A stretch of DNA of 64,000 bases from Trichormus sp. NMC-1 (GTDB taxonomy: Bacteria > Cyanobacteriota > Cyanobacteriia > Cyanobacteriales > Nostocaceae), in NCBI RefSeq assembly GCF_001858025.1, contig NZ_LZQD01000002.1, positions 151,261 to 215,260 of the forward strand, given 5' to 3'. Shown piece by piece: positions 19,126 through 27,298 of this stretch; positions within the stretch are counted from its first letter, which is position 1; every line of letters starts with the position of its first letter. The notes under the pieces were generated by a model that saw only the letters and a program-made list of their open reading frames with translations, was not told the DNA's origin and made no database searches. The translations under genes were made by a program, and so were the position numbers.

Positions 19126-20037
19126 GTGTCTCAACCGCGCAATCGGTGGATAGTTCAGGTCGTGTTAGGTCTGGCAGTTTTGGCTTTTATTGGGGTTTCG
19201 ATTTTACCCATAATTACGGCTTTCAATGATTCTGAATCGGTAGCCCAAAATACTACCAGCACCCCTAGTAGTTCTTCCTCGTCTGATCAAAAGTCAAAAC
19301 TGGCTGATCAAGTTCGGGGTTATGAATTAGTTTTACAACGGGAACCAGAAAATCAAACTGCACTCAAGGGACTTTTAGAAGCAAGGCTGCAATTACTTAG
19401 TCAACAAGGCAGAGGTGAAGTTAAACCAGCTGATATTCAAGCAGTAATTGAACCTTTAGAAAAGCTGGCTAAGTTGAATCCCCAACAAACAGAGTATGGT
19501 GTGTTATTGGCACAAGCCAAGCAGCAAATTGGTGATAAAGAAGGAGCAGCCCAAACATATCGCTCAATCTTAGCAACAAAACCCGGTGATCTCAAAGCTT
19601 TACAAGGAATGGTAAATCTCCAACTCAGTGAGAAACGCCCTGAAGCTGCTATTGGTTTGCTGCAAGATACTCTATCTGCGTCTACCCAAGCGAATACAAT
19701 TCAGCCTGGAAGTGTGGATGTTGTCGCTGTACAGGTGCTTTTGGGTAGTGTATACGCTTTTCAGAAAAACGATACTCAAGCTATCTCTGTATACGACCAA
19801 GCAATTCAGAAAGATGCTAAGGATTTTCGTCCTGTTTTGGCAAAGGCTATGTTACTAAAAGAACAGGGCAAAGTTGATGAGGCAAAACCTTTGTTTGCAA
19901 GTGCCACTGCTTTAGCTCCTGCTGAGTATAAAGACGAGATTAACAAAGCCGCAGGATTACCGACTCCCAGCCCAGCGGCTTCTCCTACTTCTTCCCCAGA
20001 AACTACACCATCTCCAGCAACAACATCCAGTCCATGA
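19126..20037 (+). CDS. Membrane-anchored tetratricopeptide-repeat protein
   Basis: This protein of about 303 residues starts at GTG 19126 ('SQPRNRWIVQVV'), with AGAGGG 8-10 bases upstream. An N-terminal membrane anchor is followed by a Ser/Thr-rich linker and then three to four TPR-like helix pairs (e.g. 'GYELVLQREPENQTALKGLL', 'AAQTYRSILATKPGDLKALQ', 'ISVYDQAIQKDAKDFRPVLA'). The C-terminus is a Pro/Ser/Thr tail. TPR domains mediate protein contacts; the partner is unknown. An open upstream extension to 19036 is less likely to be translated. Confidence 0.82.
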   Translation: MSQPRNRWIVQVVLGLAVLAFIGVSILPIITAFNDSESVAQNTTSTPSSSSSSDQKSKLADQVRGYELVLQREPENQTALKGLLEARLQLLSQQGRGEVKPADIQAVIEPLEKLAKLNPQQTEYGVLLAQAKQQIGDKEGAAQTYRSILATKPGDLKALQGMVNLQLSEKRPEAAIGLLQDTLSASTQANTIQPGSVDVVAVQVLLGSVYAFQKNDTQAISVYDQAIQKDAKDFRPVLAKAMLLKEQGKVDEAKPLFASATALAPAEYKDEINKAAGLPTPSPAASPTSSPETTPSPATTSSP

Positions 20038-20094
20038 GGGACATAGGGAAACAGGGAGATGGAGAAGATGAGAGAAAGTATTTATCTTTCTTCT

Positions 20095-20130
<36 letters not shown>

Positions 20131-20134
20131 TCAC

Positions 20135-20758
20135 CTAATTTCCTTCTATGGCGGCGACGATACCGAAGAGAATAAATAAACAGCCGCCTATGAAGGTGAT
20201 TTGTCGTTCAGATATCTTACCTGCTATTAATCTACCACCGATGACTGCGATCGCTGCACAAATGGCGTGTCCCAATATTGCTCCTATGGTTATACCTATG
20301 GGGTTGTTACTTGCGGCTAGTCCAATGGTGGCTATTTGTGTGCGATCGCCCCACTCTGCTATAAATGTCAATACGAAAGACTTCAGTAACATTGACCAAA
20401 TGCTTTTTTGCTGACTGTCTAAATGTGCCTTTTCTACTGCTTCTTTTGCCTCTTCTATGACTTCTTCTTCAGCTTTAGCAGGCATTTTTTTAGCATCGTA
20501 GAGCAGTTTCAACCCAAAGGCAATAAACAAAGCTATTTCCGCATAATGAACATAAATTTTTGAGCCTTGTGTTAAAGCAGACAGCAATTGTCCAAATATC
20601 ACTGATAAAATCGTCATTGCGGCTAAAGCTGCTGTCACACCAACGAACACAACTCGTCGTGAGTGCTGCATTGACAAAATTACAGCGATAAAAAAGGTTT
20701 TATCACCTAATTCGGAAATGGTAATTAGAACTAAACCTGCGGTAAATGCTGTTAACAC
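20135..20758 (-). CDS. mnx: Manganese exporter of the TMEM165/GDT1 (UPF0016) family
   Basis: This 207-residue protein has six to seven membrane helices and two copies of the family signature E-x-G-D-[KR]-[TS]: ELGDKT in the first helix and EWGDRT in the second half, separated by a charged cytoplasmic loop (about 90-120). Length and arrangement match the cyanobacterial Mn exporter Mnx (Synechocystis Sll0615), which moves Mn2+ out of the cytosol towards the thylakoid lumen or periplasm. The start is a GTG at 20758 with AGGAG about 9 bases upstream. A putative Mn2+ riboswitch covers the 5' leader, which fits the predicted substrate. Confidence 0.88.
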   Translation of the reverse strand: MLTAFTAGLVLITISELGDKTFFIAVILSMQHSRRVVFVGVTAALAAMTILSVIFGQLLSALTQGSKIYVHYAEIALFIAFGLKLLYDAKKMPAKAEEEVIEEAKEAVEKAHLDSQQKSIWSMLLKSFVLTFIAEWGDRTQIATIGLAASNNPIGITIGAILGHAICAAIAVIGGRLIAGKISERQITFIGGCLFILFGIVAAIEGN

Positions 20759-20759
20759 T

Positions 20760-20972
20760 CTCTCTAGCTCCTGTAGGATTTTTTACCTGTGTGGAGCTTC
20801 TAATGAGATTATAAAGACCTCACTGAAGCTCACACAATTGTTTGGTGTGAACTCAGTGAAGGTCTCGCTTTCAAATACTTTATTATTCGCCATCTGAACC
20901 AGGCTCATCGCCAGTATGTTGATTCAAATGTACTGGCTGTTTATGTCGCGCCAGCAGCTACTCCCCTTCTAT
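20760..20972 (-). ncRNA. yybP-ykoY manganese riboswitch (putative), leader of the Mn exporter gene
   Basis: Read on the minus strand, the leader begins with AAGGGGAGTAGCTGCTGGCG, the conserved 5' consensus of the yybP-ykoY family. Downstream it contains AAGCGAGACCTTC, the conserved 3' core, entering a long stem (AGACCTTCACTGAGTTCACAC paired with its counterpart at 20815-20835). After the aptamer, AGCTCC (20793-20798) can pair with GGAGCT (20766-20771), which includes the Shine-Dalgarno of the GTG start. A translation-on switch by Mn2+ is therefore plausible. The family is known to control UPF0016 and TerC genes. The fold was not computed. Confidence 0.8.
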
Positions 20973-20989
20973 TCGATACGAATTATACC

Positions 20990-21200
20990 TTGATATTCGT
21001 TGGGTGTCAAGGGTTTGGGAATTCAAGAGAAATGAACCGCGAAGAAGCGTTCGCGGTAGCGTTGCGTAGCAAAGAGCGCGAAGGGAAGAAGTTTGAGAGA
21101 GATTTTGCGTTAGTCCTATAAATTCAATAATTACCTCTTGACATTTTGCTCTCATTTTGAGAGTATAGATTAAGAGGTATTCCAAAAATGTAAATTTATC
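20990..21200. other. Intergenic region with a 'gaagcgttcgcggtagcgttgcg' dispersed repeat
   Basis: Between the riboswitch and the HigBA upstream repeats lies a dispersed repeat (about 21030-21085) rich in 'cgcgaag' and 'gcgtagc'. Palindromes of this type are widespread in Nostocales intergenic DNA. An open frame on the minus strand crosses it and the riboswitch and is judged spurious. Confidence 0.5.
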
Positions 21201-21210
21201 GGCTAAGTAG

Positions 21211-21296
21211 AAGTAAGGAATATACAAGCAAAGTCTACTTTTGAAGACTAGATATCAAGCTAAATATGTAGATCGGAAAAGTTAGTTATGTGTTGT
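21211..21296. repeat. Imperfect palindromic repeat, copy A, upstream of higBA
   Basis: An 86-bp segment starting AAGTAAGGAATATACAAGC is repeated with changes at 21396-21481. Shared blocks include TCTACTTTTG, CTAGATAT and ATATGTAG. Each copy is itself an imperfect inverted repeat: the TCTACTTTTG arm pairs with a CCAAAAGTTGA-like arm about 45 bp later. Confidence 0.7.
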
Positions 21297-21395
21297 GTAT
21301 CCTAGACTTTTATTGGTGCGAAATTTTTACATAATTGTAATATTTCTTATAAACCAGATGAGTATTTCAAATGTGTAACCTTTCTTGCAATGTAA

Positions 21396-21481
21396 AAGTA
21401 AGCGTTATACAAACAAAATCTACTTTTGCTAGATATATATTTAGCTAGATATGTAGCTACCAAAAGTTGATTGTGTTTGTA
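21396..21481. repeat. Imperfect palindromic repeat, copy B, upstream of higBA
   Basis: This is the second copy of the 86-bp unit, 185 bp after copy A and about 120 bp before the toxin start. The palindrome is better preserved here (TCTACTTTTG-CTAGATAT against ATATGTAGCTACCAAAAGTT). It may be an operator/promoter duplication or two copies of a hairpin element. Confidence 0.7.
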
Positions 21482-21599
21482 AAGCTTTGACTTTCACTTG
21501 TAGATTAGTTTTGCACAATTGCTATACTTACTGGGTTTTAAAACACTGGAGCAATTGAAATGAATAATTCCCAATACATCAACAAAAAAATCGAGATAT

Positions 21600-21899
21600 A
21601 TGCACTTAATTTCTATTCGCCACCTCCGCGAAGATGCATCTAAATATCCCAATATCAAAAAACAAATTGATAGTTGGTATGCAACTGTTAAAAAAGCTGA
21701 ATGGCAAAATTTAGAAGATGTGCGTCAAAATTACCGAGATGCTGAAGCGGTTGGTAATTTCACAGTTTTCAATATCAAAGGTAATGATTACCGTTTAATT
21801 GTAGGGATTAATTATGAAACTAAAAAGGTTTATTACAAATACTTGCTAACTCACGCGGAATACAATAAAGAGAAATGGAAAAATGACGATTACTTTTGA
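21600..21899 (+). CDS. higB: HigB-family mRNA interferase toxin
   Basis: This 99-residue protein belongs to the HigB toxin family (RelE-like fold), which cleaves mRNA during translation. Family features are the N-terminal 'HLISIRHLREDASKYPN' segment, the central 'NFTVFNIKGNDYRLIVGI' strands and the C-terminal 'YYKYLLTHAEYNKEKWK' stretch with the conserved HaeY-D/N-K motif. The ATG is preceded by GAG 5 bases upstream. The gene overlaps the antitoxin gene by 17 bp, the usual toxin-first HigBA arrangement. A possible 27-codon leader frame (21560-21643, with GGAG upstream) overlaps the start in another frame. Confidence 0.88.
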   Translation: MHLISIRHLREDASKYPNIKKQIDSWYATVKKAEWQNLEDVRQNYRDAEAVGNFTVFNIKGNDYRLIVGINYETKKVYYKYLLTHAEYNKEKWKNDDYF

Positions 21900-22284
21900 T
21901 AATAAAAGTTATAGTCAATTACTAGCAGAAGTCGCTCCTCAAGTAATTGAAACTGAAGCTGAGTATGAACGTCTTTTAAAAGTTGCTGAATTTCTAACTT
22001 TTAAAAAAAATCTGACTCCAGAGGAGCGAGCTTTGGACAAATTGCTTGTCAAACTAATTGAAGATTATGAGGAAGAAAATTATCCTATGGATAAGTCTAC
22101 ACCTCATGAAATTTTACAACACATCATGGAATCTAGCGGAATTCGTCAAGCTGACTTAGTACGTATTCTTGGTTCTAGCAGCGGTGTGGTTTCTGAAGTT
22201 GTCAATGGTAAACGTTCCATTAGTAAAGCTCAAGCTAAAGCTTTGGGAGAATATTTTAAAGTTTCTCCTAGTTTGTTTATTTGA
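21883..22284 (+). CDS. higA: HigA-family antitoxin with HTH domain
   Basis: This 133-residue protein has an N-terminal toxin-binding half with a 'ETEAEYERLLKVAEFL' helix, typical of cyanobacterial HigA proteins. The C-terminal XRE-type helix-turn-helix runs from about residue 75 to 130 (IRQADLVRILGSSSGVVSEVV, then NGKRSISKAQAKALGEYF). It should neutralise HigB and repress the operon by binding upstream palindromes, for which the 86-bp repeats at 21211 and 21396 are candidates. Translation is coupled to the toxin by the overlap. Confidence 0.88.
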   Translation: MTITFDNKSYSQLLAEVAPQVIETEAEYERLLKVAEFLTFKKNLTPEERALDKLLVKLIEDYEEENYPMDKSTPHEILQHIMESSGIRQADLVRILGSSSGVVSEVVNGKRSISKAQAKALGEYFKVSPSLFI

Positions 22285-22318
22285 ACTTCGGTTTTTTAGG
22301 ATTTTTATTGATGGATTT

Positions 22319-22676
22319 TTTTGTCTGAATCAGGATTTTAGGATTTTCAGCATTTTTATTGATGGATTATTCGAGAATATCAAGGTATTATTTGTCTGAA
22401 TCAGGATATCCAGGATTGAAGGATTGTCAGGATTTTTCTTGAGTGATTTTTTCAGGGTTTGAAAATATTAAAGATTTTGATTTTTTCTGGATTGTGATTG
22501 ATGAATGTTCAAAAATATAAAGATTTACAAAATATAATATTTAGAATAATGAAATTCCGAAAATTATTGAATTTTATAAATCCTGAATATTACGAATAAT
22601 AACATCCTGTAAATCCTTTAATCCTGGATATCCTGATTCAGACAGAAAGAATATTCTGTAAATCCTGATTCAGACA
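22319..22676. repeat. 358-bp nested imperfect palindrome (TGTCTGAATCAGGAT family)
   Basis: Outer arms TTGTCTGAATCAGGATTTTAG (22320-22340) and its near complement (22653-22676), and inner arms around TCTGAATCAGGATATCCAGG (22395-22414) and its complement (22612-22645), form a long nested inverted repeat. It fills the gap between higA and miaA and supplies the last codons and TGA stop of miaA. A shorter relative is at 61631-61742. Confidence 0.75.
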
Positions 22677-23560
22677 AACTCATTTATTCTTTCCCAAACA
22701 CTCTCTAACAAATCAGGATTATCCATATCCATATATTCAATATTAGCAGCTTGTCTAAACCAAGTGCGTTGTCGTTTTGCGAATTGTCTTGTATGTAAAA
22801 CAATTAATTCTTTAGCTTCATCTAAGGAAATTTCACCAGCTAAATATTGCTTGATTTCTTGATATCCTAAAGTATTCAATAAAGATAAATCAGCACCATA
22901 TTTTTGAGATAAATATTCTACTTCAGCTACTAAACCATCTGCGAACATTTGTTCAGTGCGTCTACGAATTCTTAAATCTAATTTTTCTGCATCACAATCT
23001 AAACAAATTTGCAAAATCGGATATTTGGGTGGATTTTCTCCTTGTTGTGCAGAAATAGGAATTCCAGTAACATAATATACTTCTAATGCTCTTAAAGTCC
23101 GCACCAAGTCGTTAGCGTGAATTTTTTGGGCTGCGATCGCATCAACTTGTTGCAACATCGGGTAAAGTTGATGTTGACCAAGAGATTCTAATTGCGATCG
23201 CAATTCTGGTTGTGGTGCAACTCTGGGAATCTTCATCCCCTGTACAATAGAACGTATATATAAACCAGTTCCACCAACCAACAAAACTGGAGAAACACCA
23301 AGATTAGCAATTACAGCTTGTGCTTGTTCCTGGTAATCTGCTACTGTCATTGTTTGGGTTGGCTCACAGATATCTATTAGATAATGTGGCACTAATTTCT
23401 GTTCTTCTACCGTTGGTTTAGCTGTGCCAATGTCAAACTCACGGTATACTTGACGAGAGTCAGCACTCAAAATTACAGAATCCAACCGCCTAGCTAAACT
23501 TAACGCTAAACCAGACTTCCCCGTTGCTGTCGCTCCACAAATCACAATTAATTTAGTCAT
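22670..23560 (-). CDS. miaA: tRNA dimethylallyltransferase MiaA
   Basis: This 296-residue enzyme transfers a dimethylallyl group to N6 of A37 in tRNAs reading UNN codons. It has the P-loop GATATGKS at the N-terminus, the conserved 'SADSRQVYREFDIGTAKP' block, 'LLVGGTGLYIRSI' and 'LVRTLRALEVYYVTG'. C-terminal helices include 'NTLGYQEIKQYL'. It is complete. The stop codon TGA lies inside the outer arm of a dispersed palindromic repeat, so the terminal residues ('NEFV') are adjacent to or partly derived from that repeat. Upstream is a heptameric AATAGGG repeat. Confidence 0.95.
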   Translation of the reverse strand: MTKLIVICGATATGKSGLALSLARRLDSVILSADSRQVYREFDIGTAKPTVEEQKLVPHYLIDICEPTQTMTVADYQEQAQAVIANLGVSPVLLVGGTGLYIRSIVQGMKIPRVAPQPELRSQLESLGQHQLYPMLQQVDAIAAQKIHANDLVRTLRALEVYYVTGIPISAQQGENPPKYPILQICLDCDAEKLDLRIRRRTEQMFADGLVAEVEYLSQKYGADLSLLNTLGYQEIKQYLAGEISLDEAKELIVLHTRQFAKRQRTWFRQAANIEYMDMDNPDLLESVWERINEFV

Positions 23561-23570
23561 AAGTCAAATA

Positions 23571-23615
23571 ATAGGGAATAGGGAATAGGGAATAGGGAAT
23601 AGGGAATAGGGAATA
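23571..23615. repeat. Heptameric tandem repeat (AATAGGG)
   Basis: About six perfect AATAGGG units lie between the divergent miaA and gyrB genes, the longest clean block of this type in the window. Confidence 0.9.
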
Positions 23616-23704
23616 AAGATTTTTTAATTTTTAATTGATAAAGGGTTGCTATCCTTATATAAACTTCTCATTAAATTGCCCTACAGACGGCAGCAAGGCT
23701 TTTG

Positions 23705-23713
23705 TGTTATAAT
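23705..23713 (+). promoter_or_regulatory. Probable extended -10 promoter of gyrB
   Basis: TGTTATAAT matches the extended -10 form TG-n-TATAAT and lies 65 bp before the gyrB start codon. No good -35 box is seen, which is acceptable for extended -10 promoters. The transcription start is not known. Confidence 0.45.
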
Positions 23714-23777
23714 TTTGGGGTGATTTGACTTTTTCAGCCTTTTGGCAAGTTCAACCCCAAGCATCAGGAGAATTTTC

Positions 23778-26700
23778 ATGACGAGCAGTTACAGTGCCGA
23801 TCAGATTCAAGTTCTGGAAGGTCTGGAAGCCGTCCGCAAACGACCAGGGATGTACATCGGTACTACAGGTCCGCGAGGACTCCATCATTTAGTTTACGAG
23901 GTGGTGGACAACTCTGTTGATGAAGCTTTAGCAGGTCATTGCACCCATGTTGAGGTGGATATCAATGCTGATGGTTCCGTAACCGTAACAGATGATGGTC
24001 GGGGTATCCCTGTCGATCTTCACCCAAAAACGGGGAAATCGGCTTTAGAAACAGTGTTAACCGTACTTCACGCCGGGGGTAAGTTTGGCGGTGGTGGCTA
24101 CAAAGTCTCTGGGGGTTTACACGGTGTCGGGATTTCGGTAGTTAATGCCCTGTCTGAGTTTGTGGAAGTTACAGTTTGGCGAGACAAAAAGGTACATACT
24201 CAGCGATATGAACGCAGTTTCCCTGTCACTGAATTGGTAGCAAAGCCTTATAAAGAAGCTAGAACTGGAACTTCTATCACTTTTAAGCCAGATACGGAAA
24301 TTTTTACCACCAGCATTGAATTCGATTACATCACTTTATCAGGTCGCTTGCGAGAATTGGCGTATCTGAATGCAGGTGTCAGAATTATTTTCACTGATCA
24401 TCGTCTTGAACTCCTCAAAAGTGAAACACCGAGGATAGAAACTTACGAATATAAAGGCGGTATCAAAGAGTATATCGCTTACATGAACCGGGATAAGCAG
24501 CCCCTACATGAAGAAATTATCTATGTCCAAGGGGAACGTAATAATGTTCAGGTAGAAGTTTCGTTACAGTGGTGTACTGATGCTTATACCGATAATGTTC
24601 TCGGTTTTGCTAATAATATTCGCACCATTGATGGTGGTACGCACTTAGAAGGTTTAAAAGCAGTTCTCACTCGGACATTGAATGCGATCGCTCGCAAACG
24701 GAATAAAATTAAAGAAGGTGAAACTAACCTCAGCGGTGAACACGTCCGCGAGGGTTTAACCGCAGTCATTTCTGTGAAAGTCCCAGATCCTGAATTTGAA
24801 GGACAAACCAAAACTAAACTTGGTAATACAGAAGTTCGCGGTATCGTCGATTCTTTTGTGGGAGAAGTCCTGACTGAATATCTAGAATTTCACCCAGCTA
24901 TAGCTGATTCGATTTTAGATAAAGCTATTCAAGCGTTTAAAGCTGCTGAAGCTGCCCGTCATGCGCGGGAATTAGTACGACGGAAATCAGTTTTAGAATC
25001 TTCGCCTTTACCTGGTAAATTAGCAGATTGCAGTTCCCGTGATCCTGCTGAATCGGAAATATACATAGTTGAAGGCGATTCAGCGGGCGGCTGTTTTCAC
25101 GGTGATACACTCATAGCATTAGCTGATGGGCGATCGCTCAGTTTCAAAGAAATTGTCGCCGAACAAGCAATAGGAAAAGAGCATTTTTGCTACACCATTC
25201 GTAATGATGGCACTATTGGGGTAGAACGGATTATTAACCCCCGCATGACTAAAGCCAATGCACAAGTCATCAAGGTGACATTAGATAACGGGGAAACCAT
25301 TATTTGCACACCTGATCATCGTTTCATGTTACGCGATGGTAGCTACAAGCAAGCTGCATTTTTAACCCCTAATGATTCCCTCATGCCTCTATATCGCCAA
25401 ATATCCGATATGAGCAGCCCAGGGATTACCATTGATGGTTATGAGATGGTTTGGAATCCACGTTCTGATTCTTGGTTATTCACCCATATGTTAGCGGATT
25501 GGTATAACCGTTATTTAGGTGTTTACAAACTAGCAGACGGAGAACATTGTCATCATCTTGACTTCAATAAGCGTAATAACAATCCAACGAACTTACAGCG
25601 TTTATCGGCTCAAGAACACTTAGCTTTACATCGCGCTCATGTTGAAAAAACATTACATCGTCAAGATGTAATTGAAAAGAGCCGCAAAACTCGTCAAAGT
25701 CACGAATTTCGGGACAAGATGAGCCAAAGAATGCAGCAGCCAGAAACGCGGCAGATTTTGTCACAACAAGCTAAGGAACAATGGGCTTCGGAAACTTATA
25801 AAAGCTATATGCTTAGTAAGTGGCAAGAGTTTTATGAAAATAACGAAACTTATCGTCAGCAAAACCATGAACGCCTCAATCAAGCACAGCAAGACTATTG
25901 GCAGGATGAAGCCAACCGATTAGCCCAATCCCAAAGAGTCAGCACCTATTTTGCGAATAATTCCGAAGCCCGTGAAACTCAATCACTTTTGGCTAAGGAA
26001 CAATGGCAAGATGAAGCTTTGTTAGCATGGCGACGAGAAAAAACACAACAACAATGGACACCTGAATTTCGCGCCCAACGTCATGCCGCTTTGCAGCAAA
26101 CCTACTATCGCAAAACTATTGCTGTCCTCAAGCAAATTGAAATTGAGCAAGGGAAGTTTGATTTAGAGGCTTATAACGCCTACCGTCAGCAGACAAAAGA
26201 CAAGTCTTTATTACGGTTTGATAATTTCTGTCAACGCTACTTTGATGGTAATCAAACTTTAGCTTATGAAGCTGTTGCTAATTACAACCACCGCATTGTT
26301 AGTATTGAACGTTTAGCAGAACAGGTAGACGTTTACGATATCGAAGTTCCCAATACTCATAACTTCGCTTTAGCCTGTGGCGTATTCGTCCACAATAGTG
26401 CTAAACAAGGACGCGATCGCAGAACTCAAGCAATTCTCCCTCTGCGTGGTAAAATCCTTAATATCGAAAAAACCGACGATGCAAAAATCTATAAAAATAA
26501 CGAAATTCAAGCGTTAATTACAGCACTCGGTTTAGGTGTAAAAGGTGAAGAATTCAACCCCGCCCAATTACGATATCATCATATAGTATTAATGACTGAT
26601 GCTGACGTAGATGGGGCGCACATCCGCACACTGTTGTTAACTTTCTTCTATCGATATCAACGGGCGCTGATTGAACAAGGTTTCATCTATATTGCTTGTC

Positions 26701-27020
26701 CTCCACTGTATAAAGTAGAACGGGGCAAAAATTACCAGTATTGTTATAGCGAACGGGAATTACAACAGCACCTCGCTACTCTTCCCAGCAATGCTAACTA
26801 TACCATTCAGCGTTTTAAAGGGTTGGGGGAAATGATGCCAGAACAACTCTGGACAACTACAATGAACCCAGAAACCCGTACCCTCAAACGAGTAGAAATT
26901 GAAGATGCAGCCGAAGCTGATCGTATCTTTACCATCTTAATGGGCGATCGCGTCGCACCCCGACGAGAATTCATTGAAACTTATGGTTCTAAGTTGAATA
27001 TGATGGATTTAGATATCTAA
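23778..27020 (+). CDS. gyrB: DNA gyrase subunit B precursor, interrupted by an intein
   Basis: The 1080-residue precursor splices to a gyrase B of about 645 residues, the ATPase subunit that drives negative supercoiling. The N-terminal GHKL ATPase has EVVDNSVDEALAG, DDGRGIPVD and GLHGVGISVVNALS. The TOPRIM domain has EGDSAGG, then after the intein 'SAKQGRDRRTQAILPLRGKI' and DADVDGAHI with the metal-binding acidic residues. The C-terminal 'RFKGLGEMMPEQLW' is intact. The ATG at 23778 is chosen because CAGGAG lies 7 bases upstream. The intein splits the TOPRIM domain right after EGDSAGG, so gyrase activity depends on splicing. Confidence 0.95.
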   Translation: MTSSYSADQIQVLEGLEAVRKRPGMYIGTTGPRGLHHLVYEVVDNSVDEALAGHCTHVEVDINADGSVTVTDDGRGIPVDLHPKTGKSALETVLTVLHAGGKFGGGGYKVSGGLHGVGISVVNALSEFVEVTVWRDKKVHTQRYERSFPVTELVAKPYKEARTGTSITFKPDTEIFTTSIEFDYITLSGRLRELAYLNAGVRIIFTDHRLELLKSETPRIETYEYKGGIKEYIAYMNRDKQPLHEEIIYVQGERNNVQVEVSLQWCTDAYTDNVLGFANNIRTIDGGTHLEGLKAVLTRTLNAIARKRNKIKEGETNLSGEHVREGLTAVISVKVPDPEFEGQTKTKLGNTEVRGIVDSFVGEVLTEYLEFHPAIADSILDKAIQAFKAAEAARHARELVRRKSVLESSPLPGKLADCSSRDPAESEIYIVEGDSAGGCFHGDTLIALADGRSLSFKEIVAEQAIGKEHFCYTIRNDGTIGVERIINPRMTKANAQVIKVTLDNGETIICTPDHRFMLRDGSYKQAAFLTPNDSLMPLYRQISDMSSPGITIDGYEMVWNPRSDSWLFTHMLADWYNRYLGVYKLADGEHCHHLDFNKRNNNPTNLQRLSAQEHLALHRAHVEKTLHRQDVIEKSRKTRQSHEFRDKMSQRMQQPETRQILSQQAKEQWASETYKSYMLSKWQEFYENNETYRQQNHERLNQAQQDYWQDEANRLAQSQRVSTYFANNSEARETQSLLAKEQWQDEALLAWRREKTQQQWTPEFRAQRHAALQQTYYRKTIAVLKQIEIEQGKFDLEAYNAYRQQTKDKSLLRFDNFCQRYFDGNQTLAYEAVANYNHRIVSIERLAEQVDVYDIEVPNTHNFALACGVFVHNSAKQGRDRRTQAILPLRGKILNIEKTDDAKIYKNNEIQALITALGLGVKGEEFNPAQLRYHHIVLMTDADVDGAHIRTLLLTFFYRYQRALIEQGFIYIACPPLYKVERGKNYQYCYSERELQQHLATLPSNANYTIQRFKGLGEMMPEQLWTTTMNPETRTLKRVEIEDAAEADRIFTILMGDRVAPRREFIETYGSKLNMMDLDI
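25092..26396 (+). mobile_element. GyrB intein, 435 residues, with HNH homing-endonuclease domain
   Basis: The intein begins at Cys439 of the precursor (block A CFHGDTLIALADG), has block B with CTPDHRFM, block F VDVYDIEVPNTHNFAL and block G GVFVHN, and is followed by Ser+1 of the C-extein. All catalytic splicing residues are present (Cys1, the TPxxH-type His, penultimate His, Asn435, Ser+1). Instead of LAGLIDADG motifs the middle carries an HNH-type nuclease signature (HCHHLDFNKRNNNPTNL) and repeated 'F/W-R-x-K' helices resembling NUMOD DNA-binding modules. Position and length match the Synechocystis GyrB intein as I recall it. Confidence 0.92.
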
Positions 27021-27032
27021 CATCCACTTCCT

Positions 27033-27177
27033 TACAGCAGAATTCAGGAGTCAGTAGGGGCGTATTGTCAGTAGGGGCGTATTGCAATACGCCCGTACAG
27101 GAATCAGGAGTAAAACTGGCGAATGTGTCTAGGTTTCAATTTTGATTCTGTACCTCATTGATCTGCAATCTGCTGTA
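27033..27177. mobile_element. MITE-like element, 145 bp, with nested insertion (TACAGCAGA family)
   Basis: The ends TACAGCAGA and TCTGCTGTA and most of the interior match the 92-bp element at 16098. An extra segment of about 50 bp, made of 'agtaggggcgtattg' and its inverted copy 'caatacgcccgtac', interrupts the left part. The element sits 13 bp after the gyrB stop. Confidence 0.75.
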
Positions 27178-27298
27178 TCTTAAAAATTAGCCATAGGTAA
27201 GGGGTTATCCTCTTTCCTCTGCGTTCTCTGCGCCTCTGCGGTTCGATAAATTACCTCTCAACCACAAAGGCACAGAGTAAAAAAAAGGATTTTTCAAA

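Noticed and set aside
20958..21227. 89-codon frame on the minus strand upstream of the Mn exporter
   Set aside because: Crosses a dispersed repeat and the riboswitch 5' end; no family features.
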